Source: Niveispirillum lacus (GTDB lineage: Bacteria > Pseudomonadota > Alphaproteobacteria > Azospirillales > Azospirillaceae). Taken from it: a DNA stretch of 64,000 nucleotides. The notes below the pieces were generated by a model. That model was not told the origin of the DNA, ran no database searches, and saw only the letters and a list, made by a program, of their open reading frames with translations. A program made the position numbers and the translations under genes. This document shows, piece after piece, positions 35,303 through 44,881 of this stretch (positions within the stretch are counted from its first letter, which is position 1; the number at the start of each line of letters is the position of its first letter). The DNA lies in assembly GCF_002251795.1 (NCBI RefSeq), contig NZ_NOXU01000023.1:62001-126000 (forward strand), read 5' to 3'.

Positions 35303-36280
35303 TCAATGTCCGATGCCGCGCAGCCCGCCTTTGGTTTCCTGGTCCAGGAACCAGTCATAGGTAAGGCGCAGACCCTCTGCCAGGCTGGTGCGGGCGGTCC
35401 AGCCCAGCCGCGCCAGCTTGCTGTTATCCATCAGTTTGCGCGGGGTGCCGTCGGGTTTGGTCGCGTCAAAGATAAAACGGCCCTGCCATCCGACCGTGGC
35501 CGCCACCTGTTCAGCCAAGGTGCGGATCGACACTTCCTGACCGGTGCCGATATTCACATGGTCGTGTCCGCTGTAATTCTTCAGAAGATGGACCAACCCG
35601 TCGGCCAGATCATCGACATAGAGGAATTCACGCATCGGTTTGCCGGTACCCCAGATGGTAACCTCGGACAGCTTGTCGCGCTTGGCGTCATGCAGGCGGG
35701 ACATCAGGGCCGGCAGGACATGGCTGGCCTGGGGATGGAAATTGTCGCCAATGCCATAGAGGTTGGTCGGCATGGCCGCGATATAGTCGCAACCATGCTG
35801 CTTGCGGTAGGCCTGGCACAGCTTGATGCCGGCGATCTTGGCGATCGCATACCATTCGTTGGTCGGTTCCAGCGGGCCGGTCAGCAGGGCATCCTCGGTC
35901 ATCGGCTGCGGTGCCAGCTTGGGATAGATGCAGGATGATCCCAGGAACAGCAGCTTTTCCACATTGGCCCGGAACGACGCCTGGACGATATTTGTCTCGA
36001 TCATCAGGTTGTCGTACAGGAAATCCGCCGGGTAGCTGTTATTGGCCAGGATGCCCCCCACCTTGGCCGCCGCGATGATGACCGTGTCCGGCTTGTGGGC
36101 GGCGACCCACTCCTCCACCGCCGCCTGACGGGTCAGGTCCAGCGTGTCGCGACCCGCCGTCAGGATGGTGCAGCCTTCGGATTGCAGACGGCGGACAACG
36201 GCGCCCCCCACCATGCCACGATGGCCGGATACCCAGACGCGCTTGCCCGTCAGATCATAGGGCTTGTGGTCGCTCATCAT
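35303..36280 (-). CDS. fcl: GDP-L-fucose synthase
   Basis: About 325 residues from ATG 36280, chosen for a GGAAAAGGAA ribosome-binding site; an in-frame ATG at 36298 is less likely. NADP-binding motif [16 protein letters not shown] is at the N-terminus. The SSCIYP block and catalytic Tyr-x3-Lys (WYAIAKIAG) lie near 105-140, and the [13 protein letters not shown] block near 205. The enzyme epimerises and reduces GDP-4-keto-6-deoxymannose to GDP-L-fucose. It follows gmd at a 129-base interval in the same direction, and both serve surface polysaccharide or glycan building. Confidence 0.93.
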   Translation of the reverse strand: MMSDHKPYDLTGKRVWVSGHRGMVGGAVVRRLQSEGCTILTAGRDTLDLTRQAAVEEWVAAHKPDTVIIAAAKVGGILANNSYPADFLYDNLMIETNIVQASFRANVEKLLFLGSSCIYPKLAPQPMTEDALLTGPLEPTNEWYAIAKIAGIKLCQAYRKQHGCDYIAAMPTNLYGIGDNFHPQASHVLPALMSRLHDAKRDKLSEVTIWGTGKPMREFLYVDDLADGLVHLLKNYSGHDHVNIGTGQEVSIRTLAEQVAATVGWQGRFIFDATKPDGTPRKLMDNSKLARLGWTARTSLAEGLRLTYDWFLDQETKGGLRGIGH

Positions 36281-36409
36281 CGGTTCCTTTTCCCTCAAAT
36301 GCCGGGCGGGTGCATCGGCACCCTTGTCTGTTGCGGCCCCATGCCGGGCGACGGTGTCACCACTGGCGCGCGGCTTACGGTTCGCCGAAAACCATGCCAG
36401 CCCGTCAGA

Positions 36410-37450
36410 TCAGGCCAGCAACTTCACGTCGGATTCCACCATGTCCTTCACCAGATCGGGGAAGGAGGTGGTGTGGGTCCAGCTCAGCTTGGCCTTGGCC
36501 TTGGTGGGATCGCCCAGCAGCAGGTCGACCTCGGTCGGGCGGAAATAGCGCGGGTCGATGCGGACCAGGGTCGCCCCCGTTGTGGCGTCCAGACCGACCT
36601 CGTCCACCCCCTCGCCGCGCCATTCGATGGTCTTGCCGACATGGCCAAAGGCCCGTTCCACAAACTCGCGCACCGTGTGCGTCTCGCCCGTGGCCAGCAC
36701 GTAATCCTCGGCCTTTTCCTGCTGCAGGATGCGCCACATGCCCTCGACATAGTCGCGGGCATGGCCCCAGTCGCGCTTGGCGTCCAGATTGCCCAGATAC
36801 AGGCAATCCTGCTTGCCATGATGGATGGCAGCGACGGCGCGGGTGATCTTGCGGGTCACAAAGGTTTCGCCCCGGATCGGGCTTTCATGGTTGAACAGGA
36901 TGCCGTTGCTGGCATGCATGCCATAGGCTTCGCGGTAATTGACCGTGATCCAGTAGGCATAGAGCTTGGCAGCGGCATAGGGGCTGCGCGGATAAAACGG
37001 CGTCGTCTCCCGCTGCGGCGTCTCCTGCACCAGACCATACAGTTCGGAGGTCGAGGCCTGATAGAAACGGGTCTTGTCTTCCCGCTTCAGGATGCGGATG
37101 GCTTCCAGCAGGCGCAGCGTGCCAATCCCATCGGCATTGGCCGTATATTCCGGGGTCTCAAAGCTGACCTGGACATGGGATTGGGCGGCCAGATTGTAAA
37201 TCTCGTCCGGCTGGGTTTCCTGCACAATGCGGATCAGGTTGGTGCTGTCGGTCAGGTCGCCATAATGAAGCTGGAATCGCACATCCTTTTCATGGATGTC
37301 CTGATACAGATGGTCGATGCGGGCCGTGTTCAGCGAGGAGGATCGGCGCTTCAGCCCATGGACGATATAGCCCTTGGCCAGCAGCAGTTCAGACAGATAG
37401 GCACCATCCTGGCCGGTGACGCCGGTGATCAAGGCAACCTTACGCGACAT
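36410..37450 (-). CDS. gmd: GDP-mannose 4,6-dehydratase
   Basis: A 346-residue enzyme from ATG 37450, with a GGAGAGTGGAAG ribosome-binding site; the upstream extension to 37486 is not supported. N-terminal [19 protein letters not shown] gives the NAD(P) site, with [15 protein letters not shown] next. The catalytic Ser-Tyr-Lys are in STSELYG and the [20 protein letters not shown] block, and [10 protein letters not shown] follows. It converts GDP-mannose to GDP-4-keto-6-deoxymannose, the substrate of the downstream fcl product. Confidence 0.95.
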   Translation of the reverse strand: MSRKVALITGVTGQDGAYLSELLLAKGYIVHGLKRRSSSLNTARIDHLYQDIHEKDVRFQLHYGDLTDSTNLIRIVQETQPDEIYNLAAQSHVQVSFETPEYTANADGIGTLRLLEAIRILKREDKTRFYQASTSELYGLVQETPQRETTPFYPRSPYAAAKLYAYWITVNYREAYGMHASNGILFNHESPIRGETFVTRKITRAVAAIHHGKQDCLYLGNLDAKRDWGHARDYVEGMWRILQQEKAEDYVLATGETHTVREFVERAFGHVGKTIEWRGEGVDEVGLDATTGATLVRIDPRYFRPTEVDLLLGDPTKAKAKLSWTHTTSFPDLVKDMVESDVKLLA

Positions 37451-37568
37451 GCTTCCACTCTCCGGGTGATGGCGGGCCATCACCATTAAAGAAACCGCCT
37501 GAGCGCCCCGTCAGCGGCGAACAAACCGTGCTTCTACCGCGTCGCGGCAGGCTTGTGAACCCGTGGCA

Positions 37569-38672
37569 TCAATCTGCGGTCGAGCCCAGCCTCTCCAAGG
37601 CCTGAAACACCGCTTCGGCATCGCCGACATCGGCACGGATATAACGCTGGCCGTCGCGCTGGCCCTGACGGCAGATCAGGTCCACGTCAGACAGGGGCGA
37701 GCCGATATAGAGCACATCCTTGCCCGATGCGATGCAGCCATAGGTCTTTGACGGGATGACAAAGGCCACGAATCCATCGCGCAGGGTGATCAGATGCGCA
37801 TCCGGCGTCACCAGCAGCCGGCCCAGATCGCCAAACGGGACCGGCCGGCCCCGCACCACCGGCAAGCCCTCGGCCCGCAGCCTTTCTTCGACCACATCCG
37901 CACCGGCCCCAACCGCGTTCAGCCACAAGCCGACAGTGCCGCTGCCCGTGCGGTGATGGCGGATATAGGCGGTGATGAACGTGTCGGTATCATGCGCCAC
38001 CCCCCAGTTGCCGGAATAGAGCAGCACCTTGCGGCCCGCCAGTTCTTCCGGCACCGGCAGTGCCACCTCATCGCCGGTCAGTTCTACCGGCGGCGGGTCA
38101 CGTTTCAGCACGATATTGGATGCCGGAATGCCGTAATGGCGCAGCAGGCGCACCTGGTCCTCGCCCGAGGCCTCAAACATCTGAACCCGGCGGCGCAGCC
38201 AGACGGTAAGCGCCAGGGCCGCATCCAGCAGTTTTGACGGCCTGTTGCGCGCGGCAATCAGGCATTCCGGATGAAAATCCGCAATCCGGTAAATCAGCTT
38301 CTTGCGCAGAACCACATTCAGCGGCACCAGGAAATGCAGCAGGAAGGGCGGAGAGCCTGTGAACAGGATCTCATCCGCCGCCGACAGATATTTCCAGGCG
38401 CGCACGATCAGCATGGCATTGGTCCGCACGGTCCAGGCCAGACGCCGGGCCAGGCTGGCCCGGTCCAGCGGCGGGGCCGGCAGGCGCAAGGTACGGACCC
38501 TGCCAGGGCCGACCACTTGTTCTTCCAGGCTGGCCTGATTGCCGGAGGTGAGGCCGACCAGGGTGACATCATAGCCAAGGGCCGCGCGGTCACGACAATG
38601 CATCACGGCATATTGGCCAACGGCGCCGAAATCGGGGGGCAACCAGTCACACAGGTAAACAAGCTTGGTCAT
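37569..38672 (-). CDS. Glycosyltransferase family 4-like protein
   Basis: A 367-residue GT-B type glycosyltransferase. The N-terminal YLCDWLPPDFGAVGQYAVMH segment is the acceptor domain start. The donor domain begins near 205 (RKVLLYSGNWGVAHDTDTFI) and has a late VIPSKTYGCIASGKDVLYIG segment in place of the usual E-x7-E loop. Its location just upstream of gmd-fcl on the same strand suggests it builds the fucose-containing polysaccharide. The sugar and linkage cannot be told. Confidence 0.78.
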   Translation of the reverse strand: MTKLVYLCDWLPPDFGAVGQYAVMHCRDRAALGYDVTLVGLTSGNQASLEEQVVGPGRVRTLRLPAPPLDRASLARRLAWTVRTNAMLIVRAWKYLSAADEILFTGSPPFLLHFLVPLNVVLRKKLIYRIADFHPECLIAARNRPSKLLDAALALTVWLRRRVQMFEASGEDQVRLLRHYGIPASNIVLKRDPPPVELTGDEVALPVPEELAGRKVLLYSGNWGVAHDTDTFITAYIRHHRTGSGTVGLWLNAVGAGADVVEERLRAEGLPVVRGRPVPFGDLGRLLVTPDAHLITLRDGFVAFVIPSKTYGCIASGKDVLYIGSPLSDVDLICRQGQRDGQRYIRADVGDAEAVFQALERLGSTAD

Positions 38673-38731
38673 CGCTCAACCGCATGGGCATCTGCACAAG
38701 CGCGGCATTGACCGCGAAAGCCGCTTGCCTG

Positions 38732-40429
38732 TCAATCCGCCCCGCTCGCCGGGCTGCTTCCCACACGGCCGCCGGCCCCTTTGGTCAGCAGATGCGCAGC
38801 CTCCGCCTTGGCCCGTGTCCTGTCGCCGGCGAAGATTACGGCCCCCTTGCGATGACGCAGACCCAGGCCATGCAGCACGCTGAGCGGTTGACGCTGCACG
38901 GCGGCCATCACCACATGCGCCCCGCGCCTGTCGGCCCGCGCCACCAGGGTGGCCAGCGCATCTGCCCCCGTCGCATCCAGCATCGGCACACCGCCCATAT
39001 CCAGGATCAGCACACGCGGCGCCCCCCCGGTACGGTCCAGCACATCCAGCAGCTTGCGCGCGGCCCCGAAAAACATCGGCCCGTCAATCCGGTACAGGGC
39101 GACCCCGGCAGGCAGACCGTCGGTCAGACCCGGCTGTTCGCCGGCATCCGACACCGCCACCGTTTCCGACATGCGGTGCATGAACAGCAGGGCCGCCATC
39201 ACCACCCCCACCTCGATCGCCACCGTCAGGTCAATGACGATGGTCAGGATGAAGGTGGTCAGCAGCACCACCCGGTCGCTGATCGGGGCGGTGCGCAACT
39301 GATGCAGGAAACGGCCGGCGTCGCTCATGTTCCAGGCCACCACCACCAGCACGGCCGCCAGCACCGCCAGCGGCACATAGGCGGCCAGCCCGCTGAAAGC
39401 CAGCATGAACAGCAGCAGGAATACCGCATGCAACATGCCCGACACGGGCGAACGGGCGCCGGATCGGATATTGGTGACGGTGCGGGCAATGGCCCCCGTG
39501 GCCGGCAGCCCGCCGACCAGGGCCGATGCGGTATTGGCCACCCCCTGGGCCAGCAATTCGGCATTGGGCCGGTGTCGCCGCCCCGTCATCCCATCCGCCA
39601 CCACCGCCGACAACAGCGATTCCACCCCCGCCAGGAAGGCGATGGTCAGGGCCGCCGGCAGCAGGGTTGTCAACCGCTCCACCGTGATCACCGGCAGGGT
39701 TGGCATCGGCAGATGGTCAGGAATGCCGCCAAAACGCGATCCGATGGTTTCCACCGGCAGCCCCAGGGCAAAGGCCAGGATCGAGCCCAGCACCACCGCC
39801 ACCAGAAAACCAGGGACCTTCGGCAGCCAGCGGCGCAAGGCCAGGATCAGGGCCAAGGCCCCCAGCCCCAGGATGGCCGCCACCCCGATACTGTCGCGCG
39901 CGGCCCAGAAGGCGGGCCATTTATCAATGAAGTCCGCCGGCACCGCCCCCATCGACAGGCCCAGCAGATCCTTGACCTGACTGGAAAAGATGATGACCGC
40001 GATACCCGTGGTGAAGCCGGTGACCACCGGTTCCGGGATATATTTGATCCACTGACCCAGGCGCAGCAGGGCGGCTGCCACCAGGATCAACCCGGCCATC
40101 AGGGTGGCCAGAACCAGACCATCATAACCATGCTGGTGGATCACCCCGACCACAACCACCACAAAGGCGCCCGTCGGTCCCCCGATCTGCACCCGGCTGC
40201 CGCCCAGCACAGAAATCAGGAACCCGGCCACCACAGCGGTGATCAACCCCTTGTCGGGTGTCGTGCCCGAGGCAATCGCCAGTGCCATGGCCAGCGGCAG
40301 CGCCACAATGGCCACCGTCAGCCCGGCCACGGCATCTGCCCGCAGCGCCGCCAGCCCATAACCCTCGCGCAGGGTGGTGACCAGCTTGGGCAGAAGTTCC
40401 CGGCCAAGGGAAACAGGCGTGGCGCTCAT
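38732..40429 (-). CDS. SulP-family anion transporter with STAS domain
   Basis: A 565-residue inner-membrane transporter. The N-terminal DAVAGLTVAIVALPLAMALA start and IGGPTGAFVVVVVGVIHQHG segment are SulP hallmarks, and about 10-14 spans follow to residue 420. A C-terminal STAS domain (about 445-550, with LILDMGGVPMLDATGADALA) is present. The family carries sulfate, bicarbonate or dicarboxylates; the substrate here is unknown. No obvious operon partner. Confidence 0.9.
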   Translation of the reverse strand: MSATPVSLGRELLPKLVTTLREGYGLAALRADAVAGLTVAIVALPLAMALAIASGTTPDKGLITAVVAGFLISVLGGSRVQIGGPTGAFVVVVVGVIHQHGYDGLVLATLMAGLILVAAALLRLGQWIKYIPEPVVTGFTTGIAVIIFSSQVKDLLGLSMGAVPADFIDKWPAFWAARDSIGVAAILGLGALALILALRRWLPKVPGFLVAVVLGSILAFALGLPVETIGSRFGGIPDHLPMPTLPVITVERLTTLLPAALTIAFLAGVESLLSAVVADGMTGRRHRPNAELLAQGVANTASALVGGLPATGAIARTVTNIRSGARSPVSGMLHAVFLLLFMLAFSGLAAYVPLAVLAAVLVVVAWNMSDAGRFLHQLRTAPISDRVVLLTTFILTIVIDLTVAIEVGVVMAALLFMHRMSETVAVSDAGEQPGLTDGLPAGVALYRIDGPMFFGAARKLLDVLDRTGGAPRVLILDMGGVPMLDATGADALATLVARADRRGAHVVMAAVQRQPLSVLHGLGLRHRKGAVIFAGDRTRAKAEAAHLLTKGAGGRVGSSPASGAD

Positions 40430-40513
40430 CGGCGGCCCTCCGGAACAACAGAAGGATTTATGTAGTTCCGGAAGGTTCCGCCTTTTAAGGGCTGTTGGTC
40501 AAGCCCTGCCCCG

Positions 40514-41794
40514 TTACTTGAACATCCCCGGCAGGGCCAGCGAGAGGGCCGGCACATAGGTGACCAGCAGCAGCGTGATCAGCAGAGCGACATAGAAGGG
40601 GAAAATGGTCTTCACCGCCTGTTCGATCTTGATCTTGGCCACCGCCGCGCCGACGAACAGCACCGATCCCACGGGCGGGGTCACCAGACCAATGCCCAGA
40701 TTGAGCATCATGATGATGCCGAAATGCACCGGGTCCACCCCGACCTGCATGGCCACCGGCAGCAGGATGGGTGTGGTGATCACGATCAGGGGCGACATGT
40801 CCATGAAGGTGCCCAGCAGCAGCAGGGCAATATTGATGATCAACAGCACCAGGATCGGGTTATCGGTCAGGGTGGTGATCAGATTGGCCAGTTGCGCCGG
40901 TGCTTCCATGATGGCCAGCGCATAGCCGAAGGCCGTGGCCGCGCCGATGATCATCAGCACCATGGCCGTCACCCGCACCGACTGGGTCACCGCCTCCAGG
41001 AACTTGGTCAGACCCAGGGAACGATAGACCAGGGCACCGACCAGGATCGTGTAGACCACGGCGATGGCCGAGGATTCGGTGGGCGTGAAAATGCCCGACA
41101 GGATGCCGCCCATGATGATCACGGCCGTCATGATGCCGGGCATGGCATAGATCGCGGCGTTGAACAGGGCGCGGAAACCGGGGAATGTGCCCGTCGGATA
41201 GTTCCGCCGCCGCGCCACCAGCCAGGCCGCCAGCCCCAGCAATGTTGCCGCCAGCAGGCCCGGCACCACACCGGCCAGAAACAGGTCGCTGATCGACACA
41301 CCGATGCCGCTGGCAGCCGAATAGATGATCATATTGTGCGAGGGCGGGATCAGCAGGCCGACAATGGCCGCCGTCACCGTGACATTGACCGCATAATCGC
41401 TGTCATAACCCCTTTCGCGCATCAAGGGGATCAAGGTGGAACCCATGGCGCTGGCACTGGCGATGGCCGAGCCGGAAACAGCACCGAACAGGGTGGAGGC
41501 ACCGACATTGACCAGACCCAGGCCGCCGCGCGCCGGGGCAAAAACGGCACCCGCCACCCGTACAAGCTGTTCGGCAATGCCCGACCGGTACATCAGGTCA
41601 CCGGCAAAGATGAAGAAGGGGATGGCCATCAGCGAAAACACGCTGATGCCCGAGGCCATACGCTGAAACACCACCACCAGCGGAATGTCGAGGGCCAGAA
41701 AACAGGCGATGGCAGAGCCCAGCAGCGCGAAGGCCACCGGCACACCCAGCATCAGCAGCAGAATCAGGGCGATGCCCAGGATTGCGATTTCCAT
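40514..41794 (-). CDS. dctM: TRAP transporter large permease (DctM)
   Basis: A 426-residue, about 12-span permease of the DctM type. Segments such as VPVAFALLGSAIACFLALDI at the start and AIPFFIFAGDLMYRSGIAEQ near 57-76 are characteristic, as is the late MLNLGIGLVTPPVGSVLFVG block. It forms a sodium- or proton-driven importer with the DctQ and DctP products. Its start overlaps the dctQ stop by one base. Confidence 0.93.
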   Translation of the reverse strand: MEIAILGIALILLLMLGVPVAFALLGSAIACFLALDIPLVVVFQRMASGISVFSLMAIPFFIFAGDLMYRSGIAEQLVRVAGAVFAPARGGLGLVNVGASTLFGAVSGSAIASASAMGSTLIPLMRERGYDSDYAVNVTVTAAIVGLLIPPSHNMIIYSAASGIGVSISDLFLAGVVPGLLAATLLGLAAWLVARRRNYPTGTFPGFRALFNAAIYAMPGIMTAVIIMGGILSGIFTPTESSAIAVVYTILVGALVYRSLGLTKFLEAVTQSVRVTAMVLMIIGAATAFGYALAIMEAPAQLANLITTLTDNPILVLLIINIALLLLGTFMDMSPLIVITTPILLPVAMQVGVDPVHFGIIMMLNLGIGLVTPPVGSVLFVGAAVAKIKIEQAVKTIFPFYVALLITLLLVTYVPALSLALPGMFK

Positions 41795-42291
41795 CAGGCC
41801 ATCTCCTTATCCGCGGCGTTTTTCCCGCCCAGTTCCACCAGGACACGTTCAAATGCGAACAAAACGATCAGGCCGCCCGCCAAGGGCAGGCCCAGATAGG
41901 CAAAACCGCGTGACAGGCCCAGCGACGGGATCACGTGGCCCCAGGTGCGGGCCACCAATTCACCCCCCCAATACAGCATGGCGGCACCGATGGCGCCGAC
42001 CACCAGATCGGCCAGGATGCGCATACCCCGGCGGGCGGTGGGCGGCAGGGCGTCTTCCACCGCCGTGATGCGGATATGGAATCCTTCGCGCACACCCACG
42101 GCAGCGGCCAGGGTGACGAACCAGATCATCAAGGTCAGGGCCGCCTGCTCGGACCAGGATGGGCTGGAATTCAGAATAAACCGACCAAACACCTGCCAGG
42201 ATACGATGGCTGTCATGGCCACCAGGCCCAGCCCGGCCAGCGCGATCAGCAGGTTGGACGCCCATTGTGTGATGATTGCCAGGTTTTTCAT
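41794..42291 (-). CDS. dctQ: TRAP transporter small permease (DctQ)
   Basis: A 165-residue protein with four membrane spans (for example LIALAGLGLVAMTAIVSWQV and the FILNSSPSWSEQAALTLMIW block). The RFxxxxxxxWxEE/Q-type loop in that block is the DctQ mark. It is translated with dctP (four-base overlap) and dctM (one-base overlap), in the usual P-Q-M order. Confidence 0.9.
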   Translation of the reverse strand: MKNLAIITQWASNLLIALAGLGLVAMTAIVSWQVFGRFILNSSPSWSEQAALTLMIWFVTLAAAVGVREGFHIRITAVEDALPPTARRGMRILADLVVGAIGAAMLYWGGELVARTWGHVIPSLGLSRGFAYLGLPLAGGLIVLFAFERVLVELGGKNAADKEMA

Positions 42292-43316
42292 CCCGGGACC
42301 CCCTGTGTGCCGGCGCTGTCGCCCATCGCTTGAATTTCGGCCACCAGCCGCTTCTGTTCGGGCGAAGTGACAAACCGGTCCCAGACCGGCCGCATCAGGT
42401 CGGAGAAGGCCGCGATATCGGCGATCTCATTGACCTTCACCCCACCGGCCAGCAGCTTGGCCGTCGCATCCTCCACCCGCTTGTCCCAGAGGGTGCGCAT
42501 GAAGGGCACGGATTCGCGCGCCGTCTGTTGCACCAGATCACGGTCGGCCGGCGACAGTTTTTCCCAGCGCGCCATCGACATGACCAGGATTTCCGGGGCC
42601 ATCACATGCCGGCTCAGGCTGTAGAATGGTGCCGCCTCGAAATGCCGGCCGGTGAAATAGGACGGTTGATTGTTTTCCGCCCCGTCAATCACCCCCTGCA
42701 CCAGGGCCTGATAGACCTCGCCCACATCCATCGGTGTGGCATCCGCCCCCAGCGCCTTGACCATCGTCACGAACAGGTCGGAATTCTGCACCCGGATCTT
42801 CAGACCCTTGAGATCAGCCGGCGTCTGGATGGGGCGCTTGGTGTTGTAGAAACTGCGCTCGCCGCTGTCATAAAAACACAAGCCGACCATGCCGTGGGGC
42901 CGCAGACTGTCCAGGATCGCCTGGCCCACCGGCCCGTCCAGGGCCTGACGCATATGCGCGGTAGAGCGGAACAGGAAGGGCAATGACGGGATCACCGTCA
43001 TCGGCTCGATGGCGGTCAGCGGCGCCAGATTGACCCGGTTCATGTCCAGGCCGCCAAAGGTGGTGATTTCCAGCGTGTCGCGCTCGGCCCCCAACTGTCC
43101 GCCGGCATAGACATGGATGCGCAGGCGCCCGCCTGTGCGTGTCTCCAGCAGACGCCCCATCTCATTCACGGCCTGGACCGTCGGATAATCGGAGGGGTGG
43201 GTATCGCTGGAGGTCAGAACCCGGCTGCCTTCCCGGTCACAGCCGGATAACAGGACAGCAGCGCCTAACCCCGTCGTCCCCGAAAGGACGGCGCGGCGTG
43301 ATATCATGTGTTTCAT
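42288..43316 (-). CDS. dctP: TRAP transporter solute-binding protein (DctP)
   Basis: A 342-residue periplasmic binding protein from ATG 43316, with an AGGTGCAGGAT upstream; 43349 is less likely. The leader combines a twin-arginine-like SRRAVLSG with a lipobox-like LLSGC, so it may be Tat-exported and lipid-anchored. The mature part has AVNEMGRLLETRTGGRLRIH, VYAGGQLGAERDTLE and the LKGLKIRVQNSDLFVTMVKA block with the ligand-binding Arg. Members of this group often bind uronates or other sugar acids. The neighbouring mannose/fructose genes and the uronate locus both make that plausible. Confidence 0.9.
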   Translation of the reverse strand: MKHMISRRAVLSGTTGLGAAVLLSGCDREGSRVLTSSDTHPSDYPTVQAVNEMGRLLETRTGGRLRIHVYAGGQLGAERDTLEITTFGGLDMNRVNLAPLTAIEPMTVIPSLPFLFRSTAHMRQALDGPVGQAILDSLRPHGMVGLCFYDSGERSFYNTKRPIQTPADLKGLKIRVQNSDLFVTMVKALGADATPMDVGEVYQALVQGVIDGAENNQPSYFTGRHFEAAPFYSLSRHVMAPEILVMSMARWEKLSPADRDLVQQTARESVPFMRTLWDKRVEDATAKLLAGGVKVNEIADIAAFSDLMRPVWDRFVTSPEQKRLVAEIQAMGDSAGTQGVPG

Positions 43317-43388
43317 ATCCTGCACCTGATCCGCTGTGACGAGGCACAATTGTGCTGCCTCCCCGTCACTTTAGTTCTGTTTATGACT

Positions 43389-43409
43389 TATGGTAACCGG
43401 TATCATAAC
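43389..43409. promoter_or_regulatory. 21-bp near-palindromic operator between TRAP and ROK-regulator genes
   Basis: TTATGGTAACCGGTATCATAA reads almost the same on both strands, with TTATG and CATAA outer arms. It lies 72 bases before the TRAP operon start and 110 bases before the divergent ROK regulator. It is a good candidate binding site for that regulator or a GntR-type protein. Confidence 0.45.
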
Positions 43410-43519
43410 CAGATGCAATATACCGAACACGGCCAGACACCCCAACCATCCATTGCCCCGATCGGTCTGTCGGCGTATTCCGGAGGCAGCAGCATATTCC
43501 CGGAAAGCGGCCTGTCCCG

Positions 43520-44737
43520 ATGCATCCCGATCTCTCGCCCTCTATCCCTGCCGCCGTGGGCGCCAGCCTGTCAGGGACCAACCTGGAACGGGCGGGCGAC
43601 CATAATCAGCGGGTGACCTTACAGGCCATCCGGGTCGGCGGTCCCATCACGCGCGCCGAACTGGCGGAAATCACCGGCCTGACGGCGCCGGCCATCGCCA
43701 ATATCACCAAACGCCTCCTGGTCGAGGGGCTGATCGTCGAGGCGGGCCGCCTGCTGGGTCAGCGGGGACAGCCGGCGATGAAGCTGGCCATCAATCCCAA
43801 TGGCTGCTTTTCCGTCGGGCTGAATATCGACCGTGATCATATCAGCCTGGTGGTGCTGGATCTGGCCGGGCAGGTGCGGGCGCGCGCCACCCGAGAGGTG
43901 GATTATGCCCTGCCGGATGAGGTGGCGGAATTCGCCCGCACCGAACTGTCGGCCATTCTGGCCACCGGCACCATTAAGGCCAAGCGGCTGGTCGGGCTGG
44001 GCGTGGCCCTGCCCGATGATCTGGGCAAGGTGCATCTGCCACATCAGCCCGACGATTACGCCATCTGGGACCGGACCGACCTGCGGACGCTGTTTTCCGG
44101 CCTGCCGCCGCTGCCGGTGCTGGTGGAGAATGATGCCGCCGCCGCCGCCCTGGGCGAAGCACAGTTTGGCCTGGGCCTGCGCCATCCCAGCTTTTTCTAC
44201 CTGCTGATCAGCCAGGGGCTGGGCGGGGGGTTGGTGCTGGATGGCCAGTATTTCCGCGGGGCGGAGGGGCGCAGCGGCGAGATCGGCTTCCTGCCCGTAC
44301 GTCCTGCCACCGGCCCGGCCTACAGCCTGCAGGACGCCGTCTCCCTGTCGGCCCTGTTTAACCATATGGCCGCGCGCGGCTACCGGCTGACCCAGCCCGA
44401 CGATCTTTTGTCGCTGGACAAGGGCGGTCAGGCGGCCTTGGCCGACTGGATCGCCAAGGCGGCAGGCCTGCTGTCGGGGCCCATGCTGTCCATCTCCTGC
44501 CTGATCAACCCGCAGGCCGTGTTTGTCGGCGGTCGGCTGCCGGGGCCGGTGGTCGATGACCTGGTGGCGGCGACCAACAGCCGTATGGCCGCCGAATGCG
44601 GACAGGTGCCGATCCTGGCCCCGCTGCGCCGGGCCGCGATGGCCGCCGACGCCCCGGCCGTGGGCGCCGCCATCCTGCCTTTCAATCAGCGCCTCCTGCC
44701 CGGCCGGTCGGTGCTGATGAAGACCGCCGAAGATTAA
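43520..44737 (+). CDS. ROK-family transcriptional regulator
   Basis: A 405-residue regulator with an N-terminal winged helix (about 28-80: ITRAELAEITGLTAPAIANI, then KRLLVEGLIVEAG) and a C-terminal ROK sugar-kinase-like domain (about 90-390). The ROK motif QGLGGGLVLDGQYFRGAEGR is at about 231-250, followed by SGEIGFLPV. The classical Cys-rich zinc loop after it is not evident, which is unusual for the family. It is divergent from the TRAP operon and followed by a kinase and epimerase; it probably represses one or both by sensing a sugar. Confidence 0.88.
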   Translation: MHPDLSPSIPAAVGASLSGTNLERAGDHNQRVTLQAIRVGGPITRAELAEITGLTAPAIANITKRLLVEGLIVEAGRLLGQRGQPAMKLAINPNGCFSVGLNIDRDHISLVVLDLAGQVRARATREVDYALPDEVAEFARTELSAILATGTIKAKRLVGLGVALPDDLGKVHLPHQPDDYAIWDRTDLRTLFSGLPPLPVLVENDAAAAALGEAQFGLGLRHPSFFYLLISQGLGGGLVLDGQYFRGAEGRSGEIGFLPVRPATGPAYSLQDAVSLSALFNHMAARGYRLTQPDDLLSLDKGGQAALADWIAKAAGLLSGPMLSISCLINPQAVFVGGRLPGPVVDDLVAATNSRMAAECGQVPILAPLRRAAMAADAPAVGAAILPFNQRLLPGRSVLMKTAED

Positions 44738-44881
44738 GACCGCTACGCAACCGGGCCGATCGGCGGCGGCCAGGCAGGCCATCGCCGCCCGGTATCTGTT
44801 TACCCGCGATTAAATAAATCAAATTGTCTATTAGGCTTGCCGCTGCTAGGCTCCCGCCAAAAATCAGGGGGATAGCGGTTC

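Noticed and set aside
34790-35938. 382-codon plus-strand frame across the eCIS-fucose boundary
   Set aside because: It overlaps the DUF6623-like and fcl genes in antisense and spans the AT-rich promoter without protein-like character.
36095-37489. 464-codon plus-strand frame opposite gmd and part of fcl
   Set aside because: No motif, and both strands cannot be coding; gmd and fcl are unambiguous.
38684-40465. 593-codon plus-strand frame opposite the SulP gene, rich in Gln and His
   Set aside because: Gln/His richness is the expected antisense pattern of a Leu/Val/Ala-rich membrane protein; the SulP protein on the other strand is clear.
40724-41899. 391-codon plus-strand frame opposite dctM
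   Set aside because: Same antisense pattern as above, with a clear TRAP permease on the minus strand.
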